From assembly GCF_946476835.1 (NCBI RefSeq), contig NZ_CAMKWA010000014.1:1-59074 (forward strand): a DNA stretch of 59,074 nt. The letters are read 5' to 3'. The DNA is from an uncultured Neokomagataea sp. Lineage in GTDB: Bacteria > Pseudomonadota > Alphaproteobacteria > Acetobacterales > Acetobacteraceae. How positions within the stretch are numbered: position 1 is the first letter of the stretch; every line of letters starts with the position of its first letter. A program made the translations under genes and the position numbers. Shown one piece after another: positions 51,991-59,074 of this stretch. The notes below the pieces were generated by a model, which had not been told where the DNA came from, did not search any database, and saw nothing but the letters and a program-made list of their open reading frames with translations.

Positions 51991-52269
51991 TTACCGTGAG
52001 AAACGACCAGCGACAAAACCAATGACAGCCGAAATTAGAACTGCTGCAATTGGCTGAGAGCGCACACGCGTCGATACGTTTTCAAGTTCATAATCCTTGA
52101 ATTTCCGTGCATTTGCAACGGCTGCATCGGTCTTATCAGCAGCTTTCAATAAATTAGGCGTCACAACTTCTTTCAAAAGCTGCTCTACCTGTGCGCGCAA
52201 ACTATCGATTTGCTCTTGCGCCTCTTGGCGCACCTGCTCGACGTTTTCCTTGACGCGGTCTTCGCTCAT
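51991..52269 (-). CDS. ElaB/YqjD/DUF883-type membrane-anchored protein
   Basis: From the ATG at 52269, with GAGG eight bases upstream, the product has 92 residues: a long charged helix (NVEQVRQEAQEQIDSLRAQV) followed by a C-terminal membrane segment (PIAAVLISAVIGFVAGRF). This is the DUF883 layout. It forms a pair with the YqjE-like gene downstream and is divergent from the ABC gene. Confidence 0.85.
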   Translation of the reverse strand: MSEDRVKENVEQVRQEAQEQIDSLRAQVEQLLKEVVTPNLLKAADKTDAAVANARKFKDYELENVSTRVRSQPIAAVLISAVIGFVAGRFSR

Positions 52270-52347
52270 GTCCAAATCCTCACATGATGAGTGCCCCAGA
52301 CGCGGCATTCTTCTGATTTATAACGCCTCACCTCTACGGGAAGTTTC

Positions 52348-53490
52348 ATGGTCGCCCGCCCCCAGAATAAGAACACCCCCTTACCTTCCCCTCTGTTTAA
52401 GGCTGAGAATCTCCGTATTGGCCTGCAAGATCCAGCGTTTGACCTGTCTCTACAGAAAGGCGAGACACTTATTCTCTTAGGCACTGACATGGCGGCTCTC
52501 TCATTGCTTCTTGATGTTCTTGCAGGCTTTCAACCCTGCCTTGGCGGCACATTAATGCTAAATGAATCCGACATCGCCCACACCTCCGCCGGTAAGCGTG
52601 GCATTACGTTAGTGAGTGACCGAGACCCACTTTTCCCACATCTTACAGTGCGCGCTAACATTAATTTTGCCTGCCGTGCGCAACGACAAGATTCCGGTAC
52701 GGCCGCTGCCAATACAGCACACCTTATATCGCTCTTAGGGCTCGATGATGTTGCAACCGCTTTACCAAAAAAACTTTCTCCAGAAAAAACGCTCCGCACA
52801 AAAATTGCCCGCGCATTGGCGTGCAAAACTGATCTCCTGCTTTTAGATGACCCTCTATCCGCTCTCGATGTCACGGCGGCGCGTCGAACTGAGGCATTAC
52901 TTTCACGGCTGCAAAACGCGCTAGGATTGAGTGTTATTCGCTCTGAGGGGCGTCAAGATATTGCTTTGCGCTCTGGCGGCGTCATAGCCCTCTTCAAAGG
53001 GAGAGCATTATTACAGGCAGCTTCTGCTGCTGCATTATACGAGCGTCCCGCCAATGCCGCCGTTGCAACATTATTTGGAAATGCAAACGCCCTCGTCGGT
53101 CAAATTACAGATGAGTATGATGACCTTTATACGGTACATCTTGCCTGCGGTGGCGTTGTTGAAGCGAGCGCCCCCTTACATGAACAGGAACATGCACTAC
53201 AGGTTGGAGATACCTGTACGGTTTGCGTCCGCCCTGACCGTATCTCACCGTTTTTTGGAAAAAATTCTTTAGTAGATGATGAAGGCACGGCTATTCGCGG
53301 CACCCTTATAGAGACTCTACATCTTGGTGATCATATCCGTATGAAAATACGCTGTGATGATGGAACTGAAATTGAAATACATCGCCCCCCTATTCAGGCC
53401 CAGAAAATTACCAAAAACGGTACTCCGGTAGAGCTGGCATGGCCAGCAGCACAAGCAACGGTCTTTCCACTAGAGGTCGACCTGTACTAG
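52348..53490 (+). CDS. ABC transporter ATP-binding protein of the PotA type with lost catalytic motifs
   Basis: The protein has 380 residues: an ABC domain (about 15-245) and a C-terminal TOBE domain (about 245-380, GNANALVGQI, TVCVRPDRISPF). Walker B and D-loop are intact (LLLLDDPLSALD, 163-174). Walker A reads GTDMAALSL instead of GxxGxGKST, so the lysine is missing; the signature is LSPEK instead of LSGGQ; and the H-loop His is replaced (VIRSEGRQ). The sequence is otherwise open and free of stops. It is followed by a PotD-like binding protein and a short permease-like protein. It cannot be a normal ATPase. Confidence 0.85.
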   Translation: MVARPQNKNTPLPSPLFKAENLRIGLQDPAFDLSLQKGETLILLGTDMAALSLLLDVLAGFQPCLGGTLMLNESDIAHTSAGKRGITLVSDRDPLFPHLTVRANINFACRAQRQDSGTAAANTAHLISLLGLDDVATALPKKLSPEKTLRTKIARALACKTDLLLLDDPLSALDVTAARRTEALLSRLQNALGLSVIRSEGRQDIALRSGGVIALFKGRALLQAASAAALYERPANAAVATLFGNANALVGQITDEYDDLYTVHLACGGVVEASAPLHEQEHALQVGDTCTVCVRPDRISPFFGKNSLVDDEGTAIRGTLIETLHLGDHIRMKIRCDDGTEIEIHRPPIQAQKITKNGTPVELAWPAAQATVFPLEVDLY

Positions 53491-53548
53491 CATTGCGTGG
53501 TATATCTCCCCATAGATACCATTTTTTAGACAATTCTTTTTTAGGTGA

Positions 53549-54658
53549 ATGACTCTGCCACGCTTTTTCTCTCTTTATGCCCGAAGCCGCTCCTATCAGG
53601 AGCGTAAACGCGCCATGATGCGGGGTATCGTGAGAAAATACGTCAAACCTTCGGCGTCACACAGCCTATACGCGGTTCTTATATGCACGTTGATTATGCC
53701 CGAGCATCAGGCTCTGGCCCACATCGTGGCACATCACAAGAAGCATATAAGTACCTCACATGGACGCGCTCGACTTCATAGCGGCGCCAAGCCAGAAAAA
53801 ACGTCTATGTTGAATGTCGCCGTGCCAGAAGGCAGTATCTTAACGAACGTACTTCCTTCATCGATGAATGGTTATTCACTTAAGGAATGGGACGGCCAAG
53901 ACAATACTCTTAAAAACCTTTCTCAAATTTCTCCCGCGCTTTGGTCCGCCTTTATTGTCAATGGAAGCCAATTGGAAACAGGCTGCTTGCAGCACTGGCT
54001 ACGTTCATTAGACGCCCCTGCAAATTGCGGCATTCCTGCAGGAACTGAGACTCTCGTCTTAGCATGGGACCGCTCCCGCCTGACCTCAGCACCTAATTGG
54101 CAAGATTTTTGGGATATTGCACGACAACCAGGACGGCGCGGCCTTCATTTTGGTGCACGCACTACACTTGAAATCGCATTACTGGCTGATGGGGTACCAT
54201 CAGACAATATATACGCCACCCTTTCGACGCCAGCAGGCATAGAGCGCGCGTTTCATCGTCTCGATCTCTTAAGACCGTATATCATATGGTGGCGCACACC
54301 GAACGACGCACGCCAAATTATGCAGCAAAGTAGCGCACTCATGACTAGCGCACCACTCGTCGAAATCGCAGCACTAAATAAACATGCTGCGTCACCTCAG
54401 GTAACATCTGTTTTTGAAGCCCAAATCGATCACAGCTTAACTGAGTCACTTTTTTGGACAGTTCCACAGAATGTTCCCAGCAACATCGCGCAGGATCTCG
54501 TCAGCACTCTTAAGGGCAAACAAAATATTTATCATGACCACGTGACTTCGTCTTCAACGCAAGATTCACTCAATATCGACGATACTTTTTGGCAAGAAAA
54601 CGGCCCTACGCTTGAACAACGTTTTCTTGACTGGTTTGGCAGGAATGCACCACGATGA
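53549..54658 (+). CDS. PotD-like extracellular solute-binding protein
   Basis: The protein has 369 residues. After a hydrophobic stretch at about 38-55 (SLYAVLICTLIMPEHQALAH) it shows the polyamine/iron binding-protein pattern: a first lobe, NWQDFWDIARQPGRRGLHF, PSDNIYATLSTPAGIERAFH, RLDLLRPYIIWW and a C-terminal segment of long helices. The usual acidic ligand residues cannot be confirmed. The true start may be further in, as the N-terminus is unusually long and basic. It overlaps the permease-like gene by four bases. Confidence 0.75.
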   Translation: MTLPRFFSLYARSRSYQERKRAMMRGIVRKYVKPSASHSLYAVLICTLIMPEHQALAHIVAHHKKHISTSHGRARLHSGAKPEKTSMLNVAVPEGSILTNVLPSSMNGYSLKEWDGQDNTLKNLSQISPALWSAFIVNGSQLETGCLQHWLRSLDAPANCGIPAGTETLVLAWDRSRLTSAPNWQDFWDIARQPGRRGLHFGARTTLEIALLADGVPSDNIYATLSTPAGIERAFHRLDLLRPYIIWWRTPNDARQIMQQSSALMTSAPLVEIAALNKHAASPQVTSVFEAQIDHSLTESLFWTVPQNVPSNIAQDLVSTLKGKQNIYHDHVTSSSTQDSLNIDDTFWQENGPTLEQRFLDWFGRNAPR

Positions 54659-55071
54659 TGTCCTCGTTCCTTCTTTTTTCTACATTGCTATTATGCGGGA
54701 TCGCACTGGGTTGTTTCTTTAGTGTTTTAGCAATTCGCTTTGTTCCTTATGGGATACTAAAAAGCATGGGCTTAATCATAACTTTCCCATGTACGATGAT
54801 AGCGTTATTTATATTTGTTTTTATGAGAAGCGATTTCGGTATTTTATCTAATCCTATTCTGCAAGGCATACTCAACTCCCCGCTTGTTGTTCTACCCTGT
54901 GTTGCACGATATTTATCACTCCCCACTGGAGCAGCGCGGTCTGCTATCGGCTTAGGTGCAACACCTATTTTACGTTTCCAAAAATTGTGGTTACCCCTCC
55001 TTGCGGTGCCATTGCTCCTTTCTGTAGTTCTCACAGCCTTCATACTCATCTTGTACAGAGCATTCTGGTGA
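54655..55071 (+). CDS. Short ABC permease-like protein (truncated)
   Basis: The protein has 138 residues with four membrane segments, about half a usual permease. ARSAIGLGATPILRFQKLWLPLL (shown in part: SAIGLGATPILRFQ) corresponds to the EAA loop that contacts the ATP-binding subunit in the PotB/PotC class. The first conserved Glu-Ala-Ala is not kept. Only one such gene is present where two are usual. It overlaps both neighbours. Confidence 0.6.
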   Translation: MMSSFLLFSTLLLCGIALGCFFSVLAIRFVPYGILKSMGLIITFPCTMIALFIFVFMRSDFGILSNPILQGILNSPLVVLPCVARYLSLPTGAARSAIGLGATPILRFQKLWLPLLAVPLLLSVVLTAFILILYRAFW

Positions 55072-55553
55072 CCCACATTACTGATTTTTGGCGGCATATT
55101 CCTCTCGCAGAAATGTCCAAGGAACAATGGGAATCCTTATGCGATGGATGCGGGCGCTGCTGCTTGCATAAATTGCGTGATGAAGACACGGATGAAATTG
55201 CACATACTAATGTTGCTTGTCGATTACTAGACACACAAACGTGCCTTTGTACAGACTATGAAAAACGACACCGTAAAGTACCAGATTGTGTAACCTTAAC
55301 ACCTAAATTACTGGCCGATATTGATTGGCTTCCTCCCAGTTGTTCATATCAACTGGTTAAAAATGGCTACGACCTTCCTGACTGGCATCCACTTCGTTCA
55401 GGAGGTCGAGATGGCGTCCATAAGAGTGGCGCTTCTGCATCTCAGCGTTGCATTAGCGAACGTCGCGCAGGCCTATTGGAGGACCATATTGTTGAATGGC
55501 CAGGAGAGTGGCCAGAGAAGGCTCCTCCTCCATCTCCCATAAAATCAACATAA
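55068..55553 (+). CDS. YcgN/UPF0260-type cysteine-cluster protein
   Basis: A GTG at 55068 overlapping the permease stop (GTGA) gives 161 residues. The series CDGCGRCCLHKL, TDTC-like LDTQTCLCTDYEKR and PDCVTL follows the zinc/iron-sulfur cluster signature of YcgN, whose function is unknown. The C-terminal WHPLRSGG block is also typical. It is likely co-transcribed with the transporter remnants and the metallopeptidase. Confidence 0.85.
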   Translation: MTHITDFWRHIPLAEMSKEQWESLCDGCGRCCLHKLRDEDTDEIAHTNVACRLLDTQTCLCTDYEKRHRKVPDCVTLTPKLLADIDWLPPSCSYQLVKNGYDLPDWHPLRSGGRDGVHKSGASASQRCISERRAGLLEDHIVEWPGEWPEKAPPPSPIKST

Positions 55554-55564
55554 ATTCTCTTGTG

Positions 55565-56245
55565 ATGCAGGCAGCCCCCGCCGTCCGATTACGACCATCA
55601 AAACGAGCACAACGCATTATCTTACGTGCCGACCCATCATCAGGCTGTATAATTGCAACTTATCCCGAAAAAATTTCGCAAAAGGATGTTGCCTCATTTA
55701 TTCAAAAACATGCTGATTGGATTGAAAAAGTAGGTACCTTACTGCCTCCCCAGCCGAATTTAGGGCACGGAGGTTCTGTTCTTATAAATGGCGTTCCGAC
55801 ACCCATCATACACACACCCACATCTCGTCAGGGCTGCATCCTGACGCCGAACGGACTGTCTGTTAGCGGACTAGCTGAACATACAGAAAGCCGCATACAA
55901 CGTTTCTTACGAGATATGGCAAAGAAAAATTTGCCCGTCATGTTGCAAGAAGAAGCACAACGCATGGGGGCTCAAGTTACCAAAGTGGATATTCGTAACG
56001 TAAAAAGCCGATGGGGAAGCTGCAGCCGGTCTGGGCGCATTATGTTGAGTTGGCGTTTAATCATGTGTCCGCCCTTAGTTCAGTCCTATATTATGGTTCA
56101 CGAACTGGCTCACCTGCAACATTTTGATCACAGTTCAGCTTTTTGGGAGCATGTTGATCATTTTTTTTCAAAAGGACGCACAGGAAGGCTTGCAGCCGAG
56201 CGCTGGTTGCGCCAAAACGGGCCTGCGCTTTTACGGGTTCCGTAA
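55565..56245 (+). CDS. YgjP-type M48-like metallopeptidase fold protein
   Basis: From the ATG at 55565 the product has 226 residues. The block KSRWGSCSRSGRIMLSWRL, followed by VHELAHLQHFDHSSAFW with the HExxH-like zinc site (HELAH), marks the YgjP/UPF0 family, which in E. coli hydrolyses UTP. The reaction here is inferred from the family. It ends nine bases before tRNA-Leu. Confidence 0.9.
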   Translation: MQAAPAVRLRPSKRAQRIILRADPSSGCIIATYPEKISQKDVASFIQKHADWIEKVGTLLPPQPNLGHGGSVLINGVPTPIIHTPTSRQGCILTPNGLSVSGLAEHTESRIQRFLRDMAKKNLPVMLQEEAQRMGAQVTKVDIRNVKSRWGSCSRSGRIMLSWRLIMCPPLVQSYIMVHELAHLQHFDHSSAFWEHVDHFFSKGRTGRLAAERWLRQNGPALLRVP

Positions 56246-56253
56246 AAGCCAGT

Positions 56254-56339
56254 GCGAGCTTGGCGGAATGGTAGACGCACAAGACTTAAAATCTTGAGTC
56301 CGAATGGGCGTGCGGGTTCGAGTCCCGCAGCTCGCACCA
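56254..56339 (+). tRNA. tRNA-Leu (TAA anticodon)
   Basis: Acceptor arms GCGAGCT and AGCTCGC, a long variable arm as in class II tRNAs, anticodon stem CAAGA/TCTTG enclosing CTTAAAA with anticodon TAA, T arm CGGGTTCGAGTCCCG and an encoded CCA are all present. An integrase remnant starts 95 bases downstream, so this is the likely attachment site of the following element. Confidence 0.95.
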
Positions 56340-56433
56340 CCTATAAGTTATTGGAAATAAACGGTTTTTAGGGTTTTCAGTAACCCGGAGCCCCCATTCT
56401 TCTACAAAGGGCTTCTACAAAACGAGCCCTGTT

Positions 56434-57668
56434 GTGCTGATTCGTCTGCAATCCGGTTTCCACTTCAGACGCGGAATTCCTCTCCGCTTCAGGCTGCTTC
56501 TGGGAAAGCGGGAAATCTGGCATTCTCTTGAAACGTCAAACAGAAGTCTTGCCAGAACCCGTGCCTGTGCCATGTATGGACTGACCTCACAGCTTTTCGA
56601 GTGCATCAGTCTGGCCATGTCTCACCCGGAAGAAAAATCCTCGCTCAACACTGTGGTTGAGACTTTTCAGAAAGTTCTCTCCACTTCGAACCTCCATCCT
56701 GTCCAGCAGGACCTGTTTCAGTCCATTATCCAGACCTATGACAGTGAGATTCAGGCTCTAAAAGCTTGCTATAATAGCATGAATGCCGAACATCTTCTGG
56801 CAAGGATGGAAGAGCACCAGCGAGTTTCCAGCGTGCTGGAAAAGATTGGTCCCGAAATCAACACCCTGACAGACATCATTTATAAGCTGGGCAAATCTGC
56901 AAGGAGCCCGGGCGATGTAGCCTTGGCAAAGCTCGCAGAGCAAGTTGCCCTACTGACACCGCTCGTCCAGCCACAAGCCCCCAAGCCTTCCCCCCTGTTC
57001 TCGGAAGCGTCCGAAACCTTCCTGAGTCTCAAGGCCAAGAAAGCCAAACCCTCAGTCAGGCTACTTTTGGTCTAATTGTTGGCATCGCGTCTTATACGGG
57101 AATGCGTGCGGAAGAAATCTGCCGACTAAGACCGCAGGATATCATCCAGATCCAGGATGTCTGGTGCATTGTCGTACAAGTTCACCGTGCCCATAAAGAC
57201 GCACCCTGGGAAGCATGGGACCCCAAGACTGAAGCCGGGGCTCGCATTGTTCCTTTATGCCAGCCACTTCTGGAGACCGGCCTCGTAGAGATGGCAAAAC
57301 GCGCTAAAAATCAGCGACGTCGTTACCTGTTCAAGGACCTGGATTTTACGGGCATGGACATGAAACGATCCGGAATTTTCCAGAGAAATTTCTCCAACTT
57401 TAAATCCCGCCTCGGCATTGGCCGGGAGAAGGTTTTTCATTCTTTCCGGCACAACGTCTCAACCAAGCTCCGTAATATTCACGAACATGGCGATGGTGGA
57501 CTTCGAGAGTCATGGATTGATAATTTTCTCGGACATGAAGGATTGAACAAGTCCGTTGGCAATACCGTCTATTTCGATGACGTGGATATTACGAATCTCA
57601 AACGTGTTGCGGATTCCATGTTATATTCTGAGTTCTGGGACCTGAAGAGACTGATGGGAAAACAATAA
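56434..57668 (+). pseudogene. Tyrosine integrase with missing core-binding domain and frameshift
   Basis: The first part (56434-57075) starts IRLQSGFHFRRGIPLRFRLL and GKREIWHSLETSNRSLA, the N-terminal domain of DUF6538-type integrases, and breaks off at FLSLKAKKAKPS where the core-binding domain should begin. The frame then shifts, and from 57068 the catalytic domain follows: SYTGMRAEEICRL with the first Arg, VFHSFRHNVST with His-x-x-Arg, FLGHEG and the Tyr in TVYFDDV. About 150 residues are lost and the two parts are in different frames, so the enzyme is dead, although its catalytic residues are intact. Confidence 0.85.
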
Positions 57669-57825
57669 TCCTTCTTCGAAACAAAACTGCAAGACTGTCT
57701 GCTATACTTCTCTCACAGGACTGGAGAATATCCCGAAGACCAGTCCTGAGAAGGAAGACCAACATGTTTCTACAACACAACTATTATAGACCATTCTGTC
57801 CCTCTCCACGATTACACGGGGGAAG
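57669..57825. promoter_or_regulatory. Gap with an inverted repeat upstream of the replication gene
   Basis: CAGGACTGG (57716-57724) and CCAGTCCTG (57740-57748) are perfect nine-base complements 15 bases apart. The gap also holds CTATACTT just upstream, a possible -10. It may be an operator or origin-related hairpin of the element. Confidence 0.4.
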
Positions 57826-59074
57826 ATGCAGGATGATGTGCAATATGAGGAAATAGAGAGTTATATCAAAACCGACAGGCCAGACATCTGGCGCAGGCTT
57901 TACCCCCTGGATGGGTTTTACAAAGACCAAATCACACGAATAACCGCAGAAAACTTCGTGTTTCTTGCTTGTTACGTAGAGGCCGAACAGGTCGCCCATG
58001 AGGTCATCGCATGGGTTGAAACACAGCCAGATGAACTGGTTTCGGGGTTCGACCTTCTCTCCCAATCACACGCCGAGCTGAAGGAACTCAGACGAATCAC
58101 CGGGCGTGTCTTTACACGCAAGGCCAACAGATTACGGCGCAATCTCCGCAGGGTCATTGGCCTGCTTCCGGAACACGACGACGTTCAGCAGGCATTCGAT
58201 AACGCCAGAACCGCAAGCGCCAAAAGCTTCATCATCATCCCTGATGCAGAACACCCCGAACGAAGCCTGTCAGCTCATGATTTGCGCCAGTTCCATCTTC
58301 GCAAGAGCTATGCGGTAAATCTTGCCATAGCAGATGGCATCCACGACCTCGCCGTCAACTTCCTCAACCACGCCGGATTGTTCCTGACCCTCACCCTGCC
58401 GGGGGAATACCGCAACTGCTCCTATGAACAGGCCAAGACTGAAATCAGCAGACGCTGGAAGCGTGTCAGACGTAAAGCCCGAGACAGGGATATTCTCCTG
58501 CTGGGTATGACAGCGCTGGAACTGCATGAGGATGAAACACCGCATTATCACATCCAGCTCTACGTCTCACCTGAACACAGGGCATGGGTCGAGGAACAGA
58601 TACTCGATGCGTTCCCAAATGAATGCGACAGACGTGATGAAGCCATCAAGGATATCCGTGATGTCGCCAGAGCCTCACGTTACACGACCAAGGACCATGG
58701 CAAGCCTGAAACCAGTCTGACCTTCATCGGACTGAGAAAAGACATCAAGCGCCGTTACCGGGGTGTATACGAGGGCAAGGACACCAGCGCTCTCTCTGAA
58801 TGGCGTGTCAGTAGAGCCAGACAACTGATGAAGCAGAAGACATCAGGAGGGACTGTTCTCCTGCTTCTGCGTGGGTTTGCTGACGAGAGACTGAACAGGC
58901 TGTCAGCTCGCCATCCTGATTTCCACTATGCCGGGAGTGATATCCAGAGACTGCAAACCATGTTCCTGCATACCCTGCATTTCAGGGTCGTGAAGAATTT
59001 CAGGGAGACAAACACCCCCTGGTCGTGTCACGGTTTAGTTCCGAGCCTTTGGTTATGTGTTAAGCGGCCTTGCG
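57826..59074 (+). CDS. HUH-type replication endonuclease (phage gpA-like), 3' end outside the window
   Basis: The frame from ATG 57826 is open to the right edge, giving about 416 residues. Near residue 235 it reads LELHEDETPHYHIQLYV, the metal-binding HUH motif in the context typical of P2 gpA-like initiators, followed about 50 residues on by ASRYTTKDHGKP, where the catalytic Tyr is expected. Such proteins nick one strand to start rolling-circle replication. The N-terminal 150 residues are helical and not recognised. The last 15 codons read less like a normal protein. It belongs with the integrase remnant to an element at tRNA-Leu. Confidence 0.75.
   Translation, partial: MQDDVQYEEIESYIKTDRPDIWRRLYPLDGFYKDQITRITAENFVFLACYVEAEQVAHEVIAWVETQPDELVSGFDLLSQSHAELKELRRITGRVFTRKANRLRRNLRRVIGLLPEHDDVQQAFDNARTASAKSFIIIPDAEHPERSLSAHDLRQFHLRKSYAVNLAIADGIHDLAVNFLNHAGLFLTLTLPGEYRNCSYEQAKTEISRRWKRVRRKARDRDILLLGMTALELHEDETPHYHIQLYVSPEHRAWVEEQILDAFPNECDRRDEAIKDIRDVARASRYTTKDHGKPETSLTFIGLRKDIKRRYRGVYEGKDTSALSEWRVSRARQLMKQKTSGGTVLLLLRGFADERLNRLSARHPDFHYAGSDIQRLQTMFLHTLHFRVVKNFRETNTPWSCHGLVPSLWLCVKRPC

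Noticed and set aside
54747-55127. Minus-strand frame opposite the permease-like gene
   Set aside because: No ribosome site, and the plus-strand frame has membrane segments and overlaps both neighbours.
1-59074. CRISPR array
   Set aside because: No regularly spaced direct repeats of suitable length were seen anywhere; the only tandem repeats are short boxes.

Overview
The window looks like the chromosome of an acetic acid bacterium (Acetobacteraceae). The basis is a levansucrase of the LsdA type, a three-subunit membrane FAD/cytochrome c sugar dehydrogenase of the fructose/gluconate/sorbitol dehydrogenase type, a his operon that carries a DUF2628 membrane gene, and moderate-GC coding sequence. 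Species cannot be fixed from the sequence alone.

Positions 1 to about 20,865 are most of a Mu-like transposable prophage lying backwards. Reading leftward from the right end: the phage left end with repeated GTTCC boxes, a divergent c repressor, ner, a ParB-like protein, small early genes, transposase A, target-capture ATPase B, a block of accessory early genes, gemA and mor. Then come endolysin, DUF2730, terminase, a spanin-like pair, portal, MuF-type minor head protein, tail completion protein and the protease/scaffold gene, which leaves the window at its left edge. The tail genes are outside. Noteworthy parts are a plus-strand gene antisense to the early operon, an IS5-type transposase domain fused into a phage protein, a putative toxin-like nuclease domain on the MuF protein and a nested scaffold start inside the protease gene.

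Positions 20,865 to 36,472 hold four decayed copies of one IS6-type insertion sequence, all in the same orientation, separating small gene islands. The first island has metR, metF and queH, and a folate-independent methionine synthase pair (mesD and mesX). The second is a very AT-rich stretch with one orphan gene. The third has the sugar dehydrogenase complex, an exported M1 aminopeptidase and a cold-shock gene. Levansucrase follows the last IS copy, then a frameshifted phage-type gene and tRNA-Glu.

Positions 39,594 to 56,339 look like core chromosome: HIT protein and his genes (hisE, hisF, a GNAT-HisA fusion, hisH, DUF2628, hisB), a nitroreductase with a UbiH-type hydroxylase, a POT peptide transporter, a DnaJ-type co-chaperone with a small upstream partner, an aromatic-acid-type efflux set lacking its inner-membrane pump, envelope proteins of the YqjD/YqjE type, an eroded polyamine-type ABC transporter, a YcgN-type protein, a YgjP-type metallopeptidase and tRNA-Leu.

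From 56,434 to the right edge, immediately after tRNA-Leu, lies a further mobile element with an internally deleted tyrosine integrase and an HUH-type replication endonuclease that runs out of the window.
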